A stretch of 64,000 nt of DNA from Casuarius casuarius (taxonomy: Eukaryota; Chordata; Aves; Casuariiformes; Casuariidae), in assembly GCA_003342895.1 (NCBI GenBank), contig PTFA01000081.1:2680181-2744180 (forward strand). The letters run 5' to 3'. Numbering within the stretch: the first letter of the stretch is position 1; every line of letters starts with the position of its first letter. Below, in pieces: positions 1-12,200 of this stretch. A program made the position numbers and the translations under genes. The notes beneath the pieces are model-generated. The model was not told where the DNA came from, did not search any database, and was given only the letters and a program-made list of their open reading frames with translations.

Positions 1-1975
1 CCTTGGAGTATGGTAAAGACTGTAAGAGCAGAGGTTTTCTGCTCTCACCCCCATCCCAGATACCTGCCCATCATCTTCTACAAGATCTGTGAAAAGTAGA
101 GCATGTTCATGTAGCTGAGTGGAAAAATCCATTGAAGGGGAAAAAAAAAAAAAAGCAGCAGTAAATATTTGTACTTCTTTAGATGCCCAAGAATTGGTCA
201 TCCCTGAGCCACCCCCCTCGGTTTTCCATAAAGTTTGGTTCTGACAGCAGAAAGCTCTTTGGGCCACCCAAAACTCACCGAACCGTGCGCTTGAGGCGGG
301 CCAGCTCCAAAGGCCGGGAGGACGTAGGAGAGCGATGCTGCATCGTGTGCAGCTGCCTCGGATCTCTCCGGCCCAGATGCCAGCCTTTATGACTAAAAGT
401 AGCCGCTGGCAGGAGTCCAGAGCACAGCTTGTGCTCGGTCGCTGGGTCCCTAATGAGGTGTGTGAACCTTTCCACCCCGAATCCCCTCAGAACTGGTCTA
501 CAAAAACCTCACTAAGTTTGAAGCTGCCCACAGTTCAAACGGTGGTTTTCGCTGTAACCAGAGAGGCTCTTAACCTTTTTTTTGGCTCAAGCGGCTCGCC
601 AAAATTCAGGACTTAGCACTTTGGGTTTTTTCCTTCTTTCCCATTTTGCTGGTGGGAAGAGAAATCCGTGGCTGAAGTCTGCCCCTGCGATGATGTGGGC
701 CTGTTTATTCCATGAGAACCCATGAAGCCTCGTTTCCTCCAACACACCGGGAATCAAAGAGCCGGAAAGGCTCTTCTTGCTCGGAGAGCCAAGTGTCTTT
801 CCCAACCAGCGCTTGGCCCAAGAAGTTGCCTTTATAGCTTTCTCAGTTCCTGTGCTTACTCTGGCCTCATCCTCCCCTTCTCGCTGCTGCTGCNGGCAAG
901 CTCCCGGCTCCCTTCCTACCGCCACGTCCGCCAGACACTTACTGTCGCCTTCCTGGTGGAGCTGGTTTTCACAGCGCTGCTGACGGGCTTTCGTGGAGCT
1001 CTTCCTCACCTGCCACAACCCCAGTCCCCTGGGTTGCTTTAGCTGGTGTAAAGCGGTAGCTACGAGCATTCCCCATTCCNGGTCCTCGCACGGATGCACG
1101 TAGAAGGATCACTGCTATACCTGATGGTTTCCAGGAAAATTTAACCCACAACTTTCTCCTGCAATATGAAAAAGGTTTCAAATGTGTTGGTCCATGCTAC
1201 ATCCATGGCTACAAGCCCCGGNAGGGAATGGATGTGTATTTACTTAGAGAAAGAAATTAATGGCAACATTTGGCTAAAACATCAGCAAACTAATTGGAGG
1301 ATAAAGTGGAGCAAGATTGTTNTGACGGGCCACTTGCTAGAATATATGACTTCTGGGTCTCCTCAAACATGAATCTTTGCGATTCCATTACAGCTAATGT
1401 AAATATATTCCACTCTCACCTTGGACCTACCCTTCGTGAACGTTGAGAAAAAACCTTGTCCACAACTAGGAGATTTAGCCCTCGTCAACAGATGACAACA
1501 GCAAAAGCAGCTGAGCTGCACCGTTTGGGGTCTGCCCGGCTCCAGCGATCGCCTCCCCTCCCTCGAACCAGCAGCAGAGCAGCGCAGCACGTGANGCTGG
1601 GGCGTCATGTGACACATTTTTAAGTATAATAGCATTTGTATGGCTTGGGGCTTCCTCTCCAAAGAAAATAGATCCAGCGCAACTCCGTGCATACACGGCT
1701 GCTTTAATAAATGTACTTACGTATGCTATAAAAAATAGCACATTTTCCTGGCCCCGAGGATATGGATTTGTCTACAAACAGTGCTGCAGCGTGAAGTTTC
1801 GGAATCTTTTTGTGCCATGGAAAACAAGGAAATTTTAGTAAGCCCTCGATACAGAACTACCGGCGTTGTCTGCTGTGCAAAACTTTGCAACTGTTCTCAT
1901 TCACATCGTCAACAAACAGTCTGAAAGAAGTGGTGTGCAGGGGTGTGGGAAAAAGAGCCTTGTGGTTTTTGGTTT
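1..1975. other. non-coding; nothing recognised beyond simple repeats
   Basis: All frames are short and overlap each other on both strands. A moderately GC-rich part (about 690-1080) explains the longest of them. Single Ns occur at 894, 1080, 1222, 1322 and 1595. No RNA gene or promoter is recognised. Confidence 0.6.
141..154 (+). repeat. A14 homopolymer
   Basis: Fourteen A residues follow GAAGGGG and precede GCAGCAG. No retrotransposed sequence is recognisable upstream, so it is listed as a simple repeat rather than a poly(A) tail. Confidence 0.85.
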
Positions 1976-1978
1976 CAG

Positions 1979-2063
1979 CTCTGCCTGTGAATCACTTTGC
2001 AGTCTTGGGCTAGCGACTTAACCTCTCTGGGACTCGATCTCTTTAGCTCTGCAGTGGGCTGGC
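1979..2063 (+). mobile_element. MIR/CORE-SINE-like ancient repeat
   Basis: The stretch TTGCAGTCTTGGGC, then GACTTAACCTCTCTGG, then a degraded CTCGATCTCTTTAGCTC matches in order the MIR core ACCTTGGGCAAGTCACTTAACCTCTCTGTGCCTCAGTTT. The 13-base GACTTAACCTCTC block is the best part. The copy is short and diverged, with no flanking target-site duplication that I can define. A repeat of this age is expected to be a fossil without function, although some have been co-opted as regulatory DNA. Confidence 0.55.
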
Positions 2064-4784
2064 CAATTTTTAGTGGACCTCATTCAAGGGGGTGTTTGAA
2101 AATATTCCTGGGAGATAAGTCAGAGAGTCCCTGAAGAAAGATGGCACGTAAAAGCAGTATAGTATTACCATGCTTGCCGGAGTATCATGGCTTTATACTT
2201 CCAGAAATCCAGATGCCTTACAAAAAAAGGCGTTATTGTTGCATACGTATGATTTTTTTGTCCTTAAAGGCAAACAAAGCTATGTCTTCCAGACAGGGAC
2301 CAAGATCCTGACATCCTCATCAGGCAGACTCCCACTGAAGCCAACTCCGGTTTTGCCTGAGCTAGAATTTGGCTCTTTGTGAATAATCCAACATAATCCA
2401 TTGACTCTTTAACCCGTAAATTGTCAAACTCAATAATTTCCAGCTAAGCAGATGGCTGAAAACAAATAACCTGTAAGATAAGGTACTCTGGCTCTAGTTT
2501 TAACTAAAATTGAAGTTTGCTAAACACAAACGTTATAGTTACATAAATAACAAAAGAAAAAATCACCACTGAAGCCAAAAATCGTTTTTCTGCAAAAACA
2601 TAGAGGATCAATTTCTCCAGTTTAGTATTACCAAACTTGGCAGTAATTCACATTTGAAGTATAATGATGTCATCTGGTTGGCCTTTTCCCATTGCAAACA
2701 GTAAATCTTAAAATCTGGAGAGATCTTTTATTTGGTTATTCATATTGTACTGCATCAAGGGGTTACAACACATGTGCCTGGGCTTATTAAAATCATCTGG
2801 AAGAGAAGAGCATATTATTTAAAGGCACAGTGCTTGAGCCTATTTTGTTTTTCCTGGAGACTGTTTTTATCTGATGTCAGCTGCACTTACAATCATACGC
2901 TCACCACCACTTCTGTCGCTTTGAGAGGGTCCTTTGTTTCGAGTGGCTTTTTGTAGTGTCTGGAAATGGATACTCTTACCCGTGGACTCGCATCCATCGT
3001 CCAAGGGACGGGGAATGTATGATGCCTTTCTTCCTCCGTGAGGAGCTTGCACCATCATGGTAGATCTCCTCCTTGGCCTTTGAATGGAAAGTTCCTGTAC
3101 TCTGGCACTGAAGTCCACACAAAACCTCCCATTTTGGGGAACAGGCATGTTGTTGTGCTCTGGCAAGCCAAATTTCTTGCTTCCAGGGACGGTTTCGTAG
3201 CAGATAGGCCGTGCATTTACTATGGTGCAATGAGCAAATAACAGGCTGGAGTTTTTAACGTTCTGCGGTGCCTTCAGCTGGGCTGCTGCTTTCTCNGCTT
3301 TCCCGAATTTCCGAAGGCTTCTTTCTCCTGCTAATTTTTATTTACGTTTCTGAGGTTTGCGTTGTTTGGGGTTTGGTTTGGGCCACTGGCTGTTTTTCTT
3401 GGAATATGCAGCCGCGGAGATCAGGATGTCCTTACTACGCTCTTTCATGGAATTTTCCTTCGCTGGAGATCGCTCTGTATTTCTTCAAGGCAGCAAGCCA
3501 GTCCGGCCATACCAAGGAACCTGTTTTTTCAGGCAGTGGATTCCTTGTCATAGATCCACATGACATCTCATTATGCCTCTGCTCACTCGTTTTTTTCCCA
3601 TTTACTTAATATTGCTGTGTGTGTGTTTGTATCGGCGCGTTTGGCCCTGGCTCCCCCTTGAGTCAATCCATGCTGGTTTCTTCTTCAGACCTGCATGTTT
3701 TGAGGTTTCGGTGGTTTATTAAATCTCCTCGTGATACGGGGAAAAGGCCTGTTTTTTACGTTAGCCATGTAGAGAAGTTTAGTGCTGACGTACCCTGCTG
3801 AAACTTTGCTCAACTCTGCAAAAGTGTTNCTGAAATACTTCCCGCCAATTGTGAACGCTCCAGATAGCAACGCAGAGGGTGCCAGGTACATAAAATCGTC
3901 ACGAGGTTGGAATTAGAANTAATTTAAAAGCCCCACATTTTTTCTCTTATCTGAAGAAGGAAACAGTGCTTAACACCTGAAAAATTAAGATAACCCAATT
4001 TGAGAACACACTTTTGTTTTTCCCAGAGTGTTTGGTGAGATATGGCAATAAGAAAAGCCTTGTTGCAGCTTTGAAATTAGCAGATGATTTCTCACATTCA
4101 GCGCTGTCACGCAAAGCAGATTTCTGTGCCTGGGATGGGTCTCTCCAATGGGGGAAACCAGTTTGGGGCATTGGGCAGGACATTCTGAGATCTGCCATCG
4201 AAAATCTTCCTCTGGNCGCTTCCTCACCTTCATCATGCTCACCCGATTTTCGGCACAGTTGTTATTGTGGGCTGTAAGGCTCACTGACTAGTTTTCTGAA
4301 TCCATTTCCACCCACAAAACTATATTGCTGCATCGTGCACACTCATGTATATTATTTCTAGCCATTTATCTATATAAATAATATAGGGATAAAATGCAGA
4401 TCCTTGTGTTATCTTAAAAAAAGATCTGAATTGTAGATTCTCTTAAATTTCAAGGTCTGAAAGTCTTTTTATCACAGTGCTGTCACAGTTTTTTCCACTT
4501 ACTGTGCCGTCTTAGGAGTTGTCTTGGTGCCNCAGTTTCCTGGTTGTCCCACAGCATCTGAATATTAATTATTTAGTTCTGTACAGTGACTGTCACAAGA
4601 GAGTTGCTATAGATAATATTAAATTCTGTCCCAAGAGTTATAATAGTCTCCTCATGTGTATTTGCACACCATGGTACACGCTGCAGCCTCTGTCTTGCTT
4701 GCGTGATCCTGCAGGATAATATAATGCAAGTGACAATGATGAAAAGNGTTGTTATGCTTTCAGCTATGCTGGCTTTTTAATAGG
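2064..4784. other. non-coding; nothing recognised
   Basis: Moderately AT-rich sequence with scattered stops in every frame. A GT-rich run (GCTGTGTGTGTGTTTG, about 3612) is the only simple repeat. A possible degraded MIR-like motif lies near 4528-4545. Single Ns occur at 3296, 3829, 3919, 4216, 4532 and 4747. Confidence 0.6.
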
Positions 4785-4905
4785 AGCTGCTGTAACCTCA
4801 TTGTGTCTCCATTTCTTCATCTGTATAATGGATACAGTATTCTCGTTCCATCACACATGGTTGTGGTTGGGCCCCAGCACAACGAGTTAATGTTTGCAGA
4901 CGCAA
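4785..4905 (+). mobile_element. MIR-like ancient repeat
   Basis: CCATTTCTTCATCTGTATAATGG matches the MIR core around CAGTTTCCTCATCTGTAAAATGG. It is followed at the expected distance by a CATCACACATGGTTGTGG block resembling CTCATAGGGTTGTTGTGAGG, and then by GAGTTAATGTTTGC, which resembles the GAGTTAATACATGTAAA region. The order agrees with a forward-oriented MIR 3' half. A further GTGCCNCAGTTTCCTGG motif near 4528-4545 could be a second, poorer copy. Identification rests on remembered consensus sequence. Confidence 0.45.
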
Positions 4906-7900
4906 CGTGATTGCTAGAGAGTGCAGAAAGACCACGTATAAAAACGAGTCACAAATTTCCATCCAGACTGTTCCTCAGTGGGAAGTGGGGCTCGTAACTT
5001 AAATCACCTTTTTACAAAAAAGGTTTGCTTTCCATGGGGGCAAAAATTGACATTTCCTGAAATTACTAGAAGTTTTCATCTGACAGTGAAAAATGTACTG
5101 GACACAGTTGAAAGCTTTTTGATTTTTCAATGAAAACACAACATTTCTAGAAAAGAAAACTTTCCTTCTTGACTGGTCCTGGCCAACCGTTGCTTTACTC
5201 TCTAGCATACTTGATCATTGCTGCACTGACTTTTTNGTAGCTTAGAAAAAGTACTATGATTAACATCGTTGTAGAGGCCTGTTAAATGACAGTGGATATT
5301 TTAGAGTTATTGTACCTGCTTAGTCAAACAGAACATGCTTCCAATTAACATCGGCCTGCACTGTTGCAAAATAAATATGTAACTCATTATCAGCTGGTAT
5401 CACAGGTTTTGAACTGAAATACATCCCAAAGGAAATGTATAACAAATATTTCGTAGCAGTTGCATAAATCATGAGAAAATGTGCATTGTTTCTTTCTCTC
5501 TCTTTCGTGGGATGCGGCAGCCCTTAAAACACTAACGAGCATATGTGCCTGTTCCCTTCTACGTGCAGAGCTCAGTTACCTCCAGNCTTTTGCCTGAGCT
5601 CCTGGAGAAATCAGTTTGCAGGTTACAGCTTCATGGTGAATTAGTGCCAGATTGTATCAGCTACAAATAACCCTGAAGAGAGAAGAGTAGAAAATGGCAT
5701 TGTCCCAGGGGAAATTCCGGGAAGGGTTGGTCGTTAGAGGCCAAACGCTTCCTCATGTGCCCAGGAAATGTGCAGAGCACTGTCTGTTTAACCCGAACCT
5801 CCGTCCTCAGCAGAGCAATTCTTCTTCTCTTCTTGATCATGTCTCAGTCTACATTAAGATGAGGAGTATCCTTAAATTCATTCTTCTCCCATTAAACGAC
5901 AAACAAGATACGAATAATTTGAGTTAACCCAGTATGAACCCTACATGGAGCGCCCTACCTGCCCCAGATTTAACTAAGGTTAACCCACAGACTTGAATTT
6001 CTGCCTGTGTTTCATACAGAATTAGTGCCCTTTAATTATATGAGTATCTATAGATGAGCAAGTTCCTCATTCCACCTCTGAGCTCTTGATATCCTTCCCA
6101 CTGGTGTCCCCTCACCCCATCATCTAGCTGGAGATCCTGTGTTCATCCACGTAAAGAAAGGCTTCACCTATTTGCTACCACGTTCTTTATGAACTTGTCC
6201 CACCAGCCTCCTCTGCTTGGGTTACTCCCCTGCCCTGTTCATAAGCTTCACTTCAGTCAAGGCCTCACAAGGAATGGACTCCCCTAGCACAAACACAAGA
6301 TAGTGAGTTGGTTATANAAAATAAACCAAACTGGCCTACAAAAAAGGCACTGTGCAGTAAAATTAGTCATTGCCTAGCCTGGTCTTGTGCANCTATCTTT
6401 CCTATTCATTTTTTGGTGCGTCTCCCTAAACACCATGCTGTGAGGGCCCCAGAGCAAGGCTGGAGGTTGGCTGCTATGCCAGGTCTCTGGGCACTGCCAG
6501 CCTGGTCCTTGTTTGATGGTAGATATCATTCGGAATTCAATCCGTCACAATAACATGTTATTTAAGCAGCAAGTAGGTGGGTTTTTGGCTCCGCCAATCC
6601 ATCATGCTCTCTGGCCATGTTTGCTTGGCCTTCTGCGATCCTTGAAGGACCCTCCAAAAATCTGCTTCTTCCCTCTGCTCCAAGGCACAGTCGGTGCTAC
6701 TGAAAACTCCCTGATATTGGTGTAATTGCTCTTAGAGATTCCCACGACCAGAGATTTCATGCACCCTCCCACCCCTGCAATAGTCTATCTCAGTGCCTCA
6801 GTGTTATTACCATTGCATAACATTTTTTTACCCCCTAAATCTCTCTTGTCGCAGTATAAGTCCCTGCCTTCTTGTGCTGTCTGCAAAGGACAAAAAAAGC
6901 AATTTATTCCCTTCTGTTCTGACTGTGGTCACTCAGCTCTGACGTCTTTCCTCTGATCATCTTTCCTTTTGCTTAGAAATCTGATAACAAGTTTTAATTC
7001 TTCTTCTTTCCTTAGAGAAGAAACATTTTGCTCCCTTATTTTTAAATGCAGGAAATACATAAACATCAGCGTTGGCAAAACAAGTGCGAGTAATATGTGA
7101 CCAAGCGCAAATGAGGCATTCAACAGGGATACCGTGTGGGCTGCTGAGAATAGAAATGCAAACTGCAAACGGGTAGGTTTTGTGCTGATGTAACCTGACA
7201 TTGTGCCGCTGGGCCATGAAACGCCTAAATTGAGGACGCACCAAAGGTGCCGTTTGGCGAAGGCGACGGGCGATCGGGCAGGCTGCGGGGCTGGAATGCG
7301 TTGGATCTCTTTGGGAGGAGAGNGTGCTAGGGATTATAAAAACAGTATATGAAAGGGAAGAGAGGCTTTTAGAAAAAGAGGGCTGTTTTAGTGCATTTTA
7401 TGAGACTGCACAGGAACTGGTTGGAGGGATGCTACACAGACACTTTGTACAAATCGGAGGGTGTTAAATGCTTGGATGACATTCAGGTATGTATATTCAC
7501 CATGTCTCTTGTTGGCTTCTAGCAGCAGTCTAAATCCCAAAGGATCCCTATTATTAATTTATCCTTGATTCTTAGATAGGCACAGGCTATTTTGATAAAG
7601 GGAGGAGAGCTATTGTGACTTTCCTTCCTTTATTGCTCCACCCAAGATAAAACGGACAGGATATTTTACAGCATTGTGCCTACAGTCAATATATCGTCTA
7701 GCAAAAGGTGCTGAACCTCAGATACCAGGCTCCCTTATGCGCTAAGTTGTTTATTTCATATAGAAAACTTCAGAAGTTTGCTTTTTCAGGATTTCCTTCT
7801 TGCTCCTAAATTGCTCAATCGTAACCTTTGTTTCAGACCGTATTATGTAACTGCCTAATCAAGACACGCACTTGGTGTCTGCTCATCTTTAAGCGTAACC

Positions 7901-9240
7901 TGAAGGAAAAGGTTGCTGTTCAGTTGAAGAGCATGCCAGATTTTGCTTGTTTGCTTGCTTGTTTTTTACATTTTATTGATTCTGGGATGGTGCAAGAGAA
8001 AGCAGCCACAACAGCCTTCAGATCACGTTCAGTCAAAATACAGCTTTATCCCTTCAAAGACTGTGTTCCAGAAACTCTGTGCAAATGTTGTTATGGGATC
8101 ATCCTGACCTACACCTTTTGAAATGCACACTTCTGGTTGCTCTTGCTTCTGTCTTATCACTGTTGTGTCTCTGTGCAGGCCTTTGAGTCTGTTTTACAGA
8201 ATGCCCTGTTAGCTGGGCTCCCTTTTGGTGCCTGTCACGTTTTTCACCCCCTGCTTGCCAGAGGTTCATGCCAGGTACGAAGGGGAACATCAGCCTGTGC
8301 TTCCTCCAAGGAGAACTGCTGCTGGAAAGAGTCACGATATTATCAAGTAATCTGCTTTTATGTGTGCTCTGTACAGGAGTGACTCTTCTTTCCNTAAGGG
8401 TAGGCACTTTGCCAATGGGCAAAGGAGCGGGGTCTCTGTGGACGGTCCAGGGTCTGGACCAGCGGGCACTTGAGCACTGAGCAGAGCCTCAATTATGCTA
8501 ATGTTGTCCCAGGTGTAGGAAAGGATTTGGCTGACACATCCCAGGAGGATCCTCGGCTGCCCAGTTTTCCTGTTGCTGGTCACACAGTGTCTCTCCAGGA
8601 CAGATGGGATACGGTTTGGCGCCTGGGTCAGGGACAACCACCCATTTCACCGCCTGGTAGCCAGGCATGTGCATGGGCCTCAGCAGCAAAGGCCTCTCTT
8701 TAGCCTTCTGGTGACTTGCCATTCACACCCACCCCCCAAATGTTGACCTTTTTCTGGGAAAAACAGTTCAGGGAACTTACACAACAAAAGGGCTTCTGGG
8801 ATGGTCGCTGCACTGGCTCTGGGAGCTGAGCCCAGTTTGCCCAGGAGAAACCAGTCAAGGCGATGTGTTTCACGTCTTTTCCCCTAAGAGCCTGGTATCA
8901 GAGGGCTACAGGACCGGTACCTTGTTTACCCAGGCAGTTTGAGTAAATCCGGTTCCTTCACCAATACAACCCCGTCAGCCAAAACGGATTGGTGCCTCAT
9001 AAAAAGGGGCACCTGCTCTCTTATCCTTTACACGAAAAACAGTCTTGAAAATACACGAATAAGCCGTGTTGTTTTAATGAGACATGGAAATTAACTGTCA
9101 CTGCCAAAACACGACTCCTTCTCTCAGCCTCCTGTTCTGGGTAGAAGAACAGTAATTTGCTCGCTCCCGACTTCCTGTTATTAAGCCAATTGTTCAATTT
9201 TCAGAAAGATTTGGGATCATAATCTGAAACCCAGGGGTTG
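4906..9240. other. non-coding; nothing recognised
   Basis: There is no coherent open frame and no repeat family that I can name. A short TTGC/TTTGC-rich stretch lies near 7945-7965. The last N of the first N-bearing block is at 8394. After it the sequence is free of N up to 20635. Confidence 0.6.
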
Positions 9241-9258
9241 ACTTTGGCGCAGCGCAGA

Positions 9259-9299
9259 CCTCCTCCTCCTCCTCCTCCTTCTCCTCCTCCTCCTCTCTC
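9259..9299 (+). repeat. (TCC)n polypyrimidine tract
   Basis: An uninterrupted 41-base pyrimidine run made mostly of TCC repeats, with a single CTT interruption in the middle, ends at a G at 9300. The complementary strand is a GGA-repeat polypurine. The tract sits at the start of a CpG-rich pocket (about 9245-9425). In reading frames it encodes only proline, arginine or glutamate runs, which are low-complexity artefacts. Confidence 0.95.
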
Positions 9300-12200
9300 G
9301 GGGTCGGGTGCGAAGCTGGGCGACGATGGATGTCCCCGCAGCATGGGGAAGTGGGTCCCCTCTGCGTGGGGCCAGCTGTGGGGTCCGTGGGTGAGGACGG
9401 CCGCCGGGCACATGCTGGAGCTGAGGGAAACACGAAGAGTGAATCAGTCCCTGGGTTTCGTAGAAGACTTGCCACCACAGCCTGATCCTTATTTTTTTCT
9501 TAGAGGGTTGAAACAGCTCTGAAAGCAGTCTTTTTAAAGGAAAAAGCCTTGTTTTCTTTGTAAAAATAACCCACCTACCATAATAAGATTACTGCATGTT
9601 ATGAAATACATTAAAAGAGAGAGTAGCTACCCGAAACAAGGACTTTGCATGCCTGGCTTCTGCCAAGGCCGTGAGCAAAGTCCCCTTACATGCAGAAATG
9701 TGGGTTTTCTTCTGCTAATGCCACTTGTTCTTTAACACAAGAACGATACTAAGAAACTCCCCAGGCAGAGTCACAAACGACCAAGTTATGGAGGGATTTC
9801 CTGGGGGGAAATGAAGGCTAAATATAGACGAGCAAAGGCCTGAAGCTGGGGGCTAAGGTGGTGGTTTGCTATATGAACGGTGCAGCTGCGTGTATCTCAG
9901 CCGCCAACGCGCGGTGCTTCCCGAAATGCAGAGGATGCTGAGCGCCCCTCGAGGGCTTGCCCAGTATTAAGGGGACCCCCTCGCCCAGGTGCGATGATCT
10001 CTGCAGCCATGAAGCACTGATAAAAATAGCTTAATCAAAGACATGTTGCTGCATTGGTGAACACTTAAAAATTTTCTGTTCTTCAGACGACCGACTTTTC
10101 TATTCTTAAACAGCATTAGATGAAAACAGGTTCCACCTTTACTTTTTTTTTTTAATAAAGCCTATCACCATTCTGTCTGAATGCTGTTAGTATTACAGGA
10201 GAGATTTTCAACGGCACAAATAGCAGTTCAGCTTCCAATTCCCATCAGCGATCCAAAGGGGATGACCATGAAATTGCCCTTTGTGCACTGAAACTCATTC
10301 CTGCCTATCCCGCGCTATTAGGTTACACGTATGGGCTTCTTCTGTTGACCTCGAATCCCTGCAGAGCTTGTGTTTGCAGCTGCTGGCAGGGCTGGGACTC
10401 CTGGTAATAGATAATATCATGAATTCATTTGCAGTCTGCATTTTTCACTATTTCACTTGTGTGACAGACATTTTATGAGTATTAGATGTCTGTATTTCTG
10501 TAGCTATATATATATTTATTGGTGCATAAGGTGCAGCATTCTTAAAATAAGAGTGCGTCAGAAATTTGTGGCAGGCAGGATCTGTATGTTAAACTTTTTC
10601 TTCAATGACCAATAGCAATGTTAAACTTTTTAAATGTATTTTGTTCTTATCCACATAAGAAATCTCATTGACTCCTCCTTCTGTTCCTTTTTTTATTAGT
10701 TTCCTACCAAAATCTATATTCTGGCTCTTCTTTCCATGGGAATATGGATTTCCATGAAATACATTATACAAATGAAATCTTCTGAATATTTTCCTCCAAG
10801 TGATAAAATTCCCCATTGGTCATTTATTTCTGCAAATGGACATGCCCTGATATAGGCAGAAAGGACTCTTGGTACATACAGTTCCTTTCACAGCTATAAA
10901 ACATCGCTGTTTACAGGGGTATATTTTCCCAGATCCCTGCTGTATTAATCATTGTTCCTGACCCAGAATGTTTATTCTGAAAAACAAGCGCCACTGGATG
11001 TTCCTTCTGGGATGCAATATTAAAGCATGAACACGATCTAGAGGGCCAGAGCTGGGTCGAACAGAGGCTCCGCACGCTGCTCGTGCTGTTACTTGTCTTA
11101 TAAATTATACCCTATAAGACACCCAGCGCTTTAATAATGTAATTTAAGTCCGTTGATCACCTCCATCACAAAAATAGTGAGTCAGCTATAACCTACGTGG
11201 CAAAATTCTGCTTGTTTACTCCTCCGAACAGATGTTTAAATAGTCTCTCCAACCTCCAATAAAATATTGCGGACAACTGTGAAGTTTGCTAACCCCTTGT
11301 TAAAGCAATCTCCTTGAAGCCTTTAGTTCGCCAGAAGATAAACTGCACCAATATGGCATGCTCCCACTCTGAAGTACAGAGAGCACCAGCACATAGAGAT
11401 TATGTCCGTAAACTTTTGCACTGGAAATCATTGTGTCTCTGGTTTAGATCAACGACATTAAAACAAAGACAGACGGAATATTTTACCCTTATCTGAAGCT
11501 GTGGTTAATTGCCTTTCTCATCGCACACATCTCTGTGTCTCCTATCTTTCCTTCTCGTTCTTGACACTGGGCTCAGTCCACCAGTGCCTGTCTGTTGCAG
11601 GGAAATAGCATGCGGCACGGTGTGTCCTTGCGTCCGCAGCCTTGGATTAGCCCGGAGAATGGCAATTAGTCTTCATCTCAGGAAGCTGTGCGCTCCCAGC
11701 CTGACCCTCTGGAAGAGGTTTTACCCGTGACAGCAGCAAACGGACCCAGGAGCGAGGCAGGGCTGTGCCTCGCTCTCAGGTCCCCACCACACCGCGTGCG
11801 GTCTGCCGCTTTGGGCAGCCTCGGCGTGGTTTCCTTTGCTTCGTGTGCTGAACTTCACCTCTTGGCTGCTCGTGGCCAAATCGGCTTGCAAGCGTGTCTG
11901 GGTTCTTGTTCTCCACGTGCTCTCAGCCCACCGAAGGACAGCTATGCTTAGCCCGTTAAACAGGAGGAGGCAGCAGCATAACAGGCAGGTTTGAGATGGT
12001 CTGTTGCAGAGCTGGGACAAGACCAAGGCCAGCCCAGGTGCAAGGGAGATGGGCTGACACATGCTGAGCAGCATCAGAGGTGTTTATCACGTGAGATACG
12101 AGCTGAAGACAAGATGGTCAAGTCAGACATGTACTAGTCTGCATCTGGACCCTGGTTCCCTGGTTGCCCTGTGACATCCAGGATACTATAACCCCCAATG

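Noticed and set aside
9194..9522. Several overlapping frames with runs of proline, arginine or glutamate
   Set aside because: All come from translating the TCC repeat and are low-complexity artefacts.
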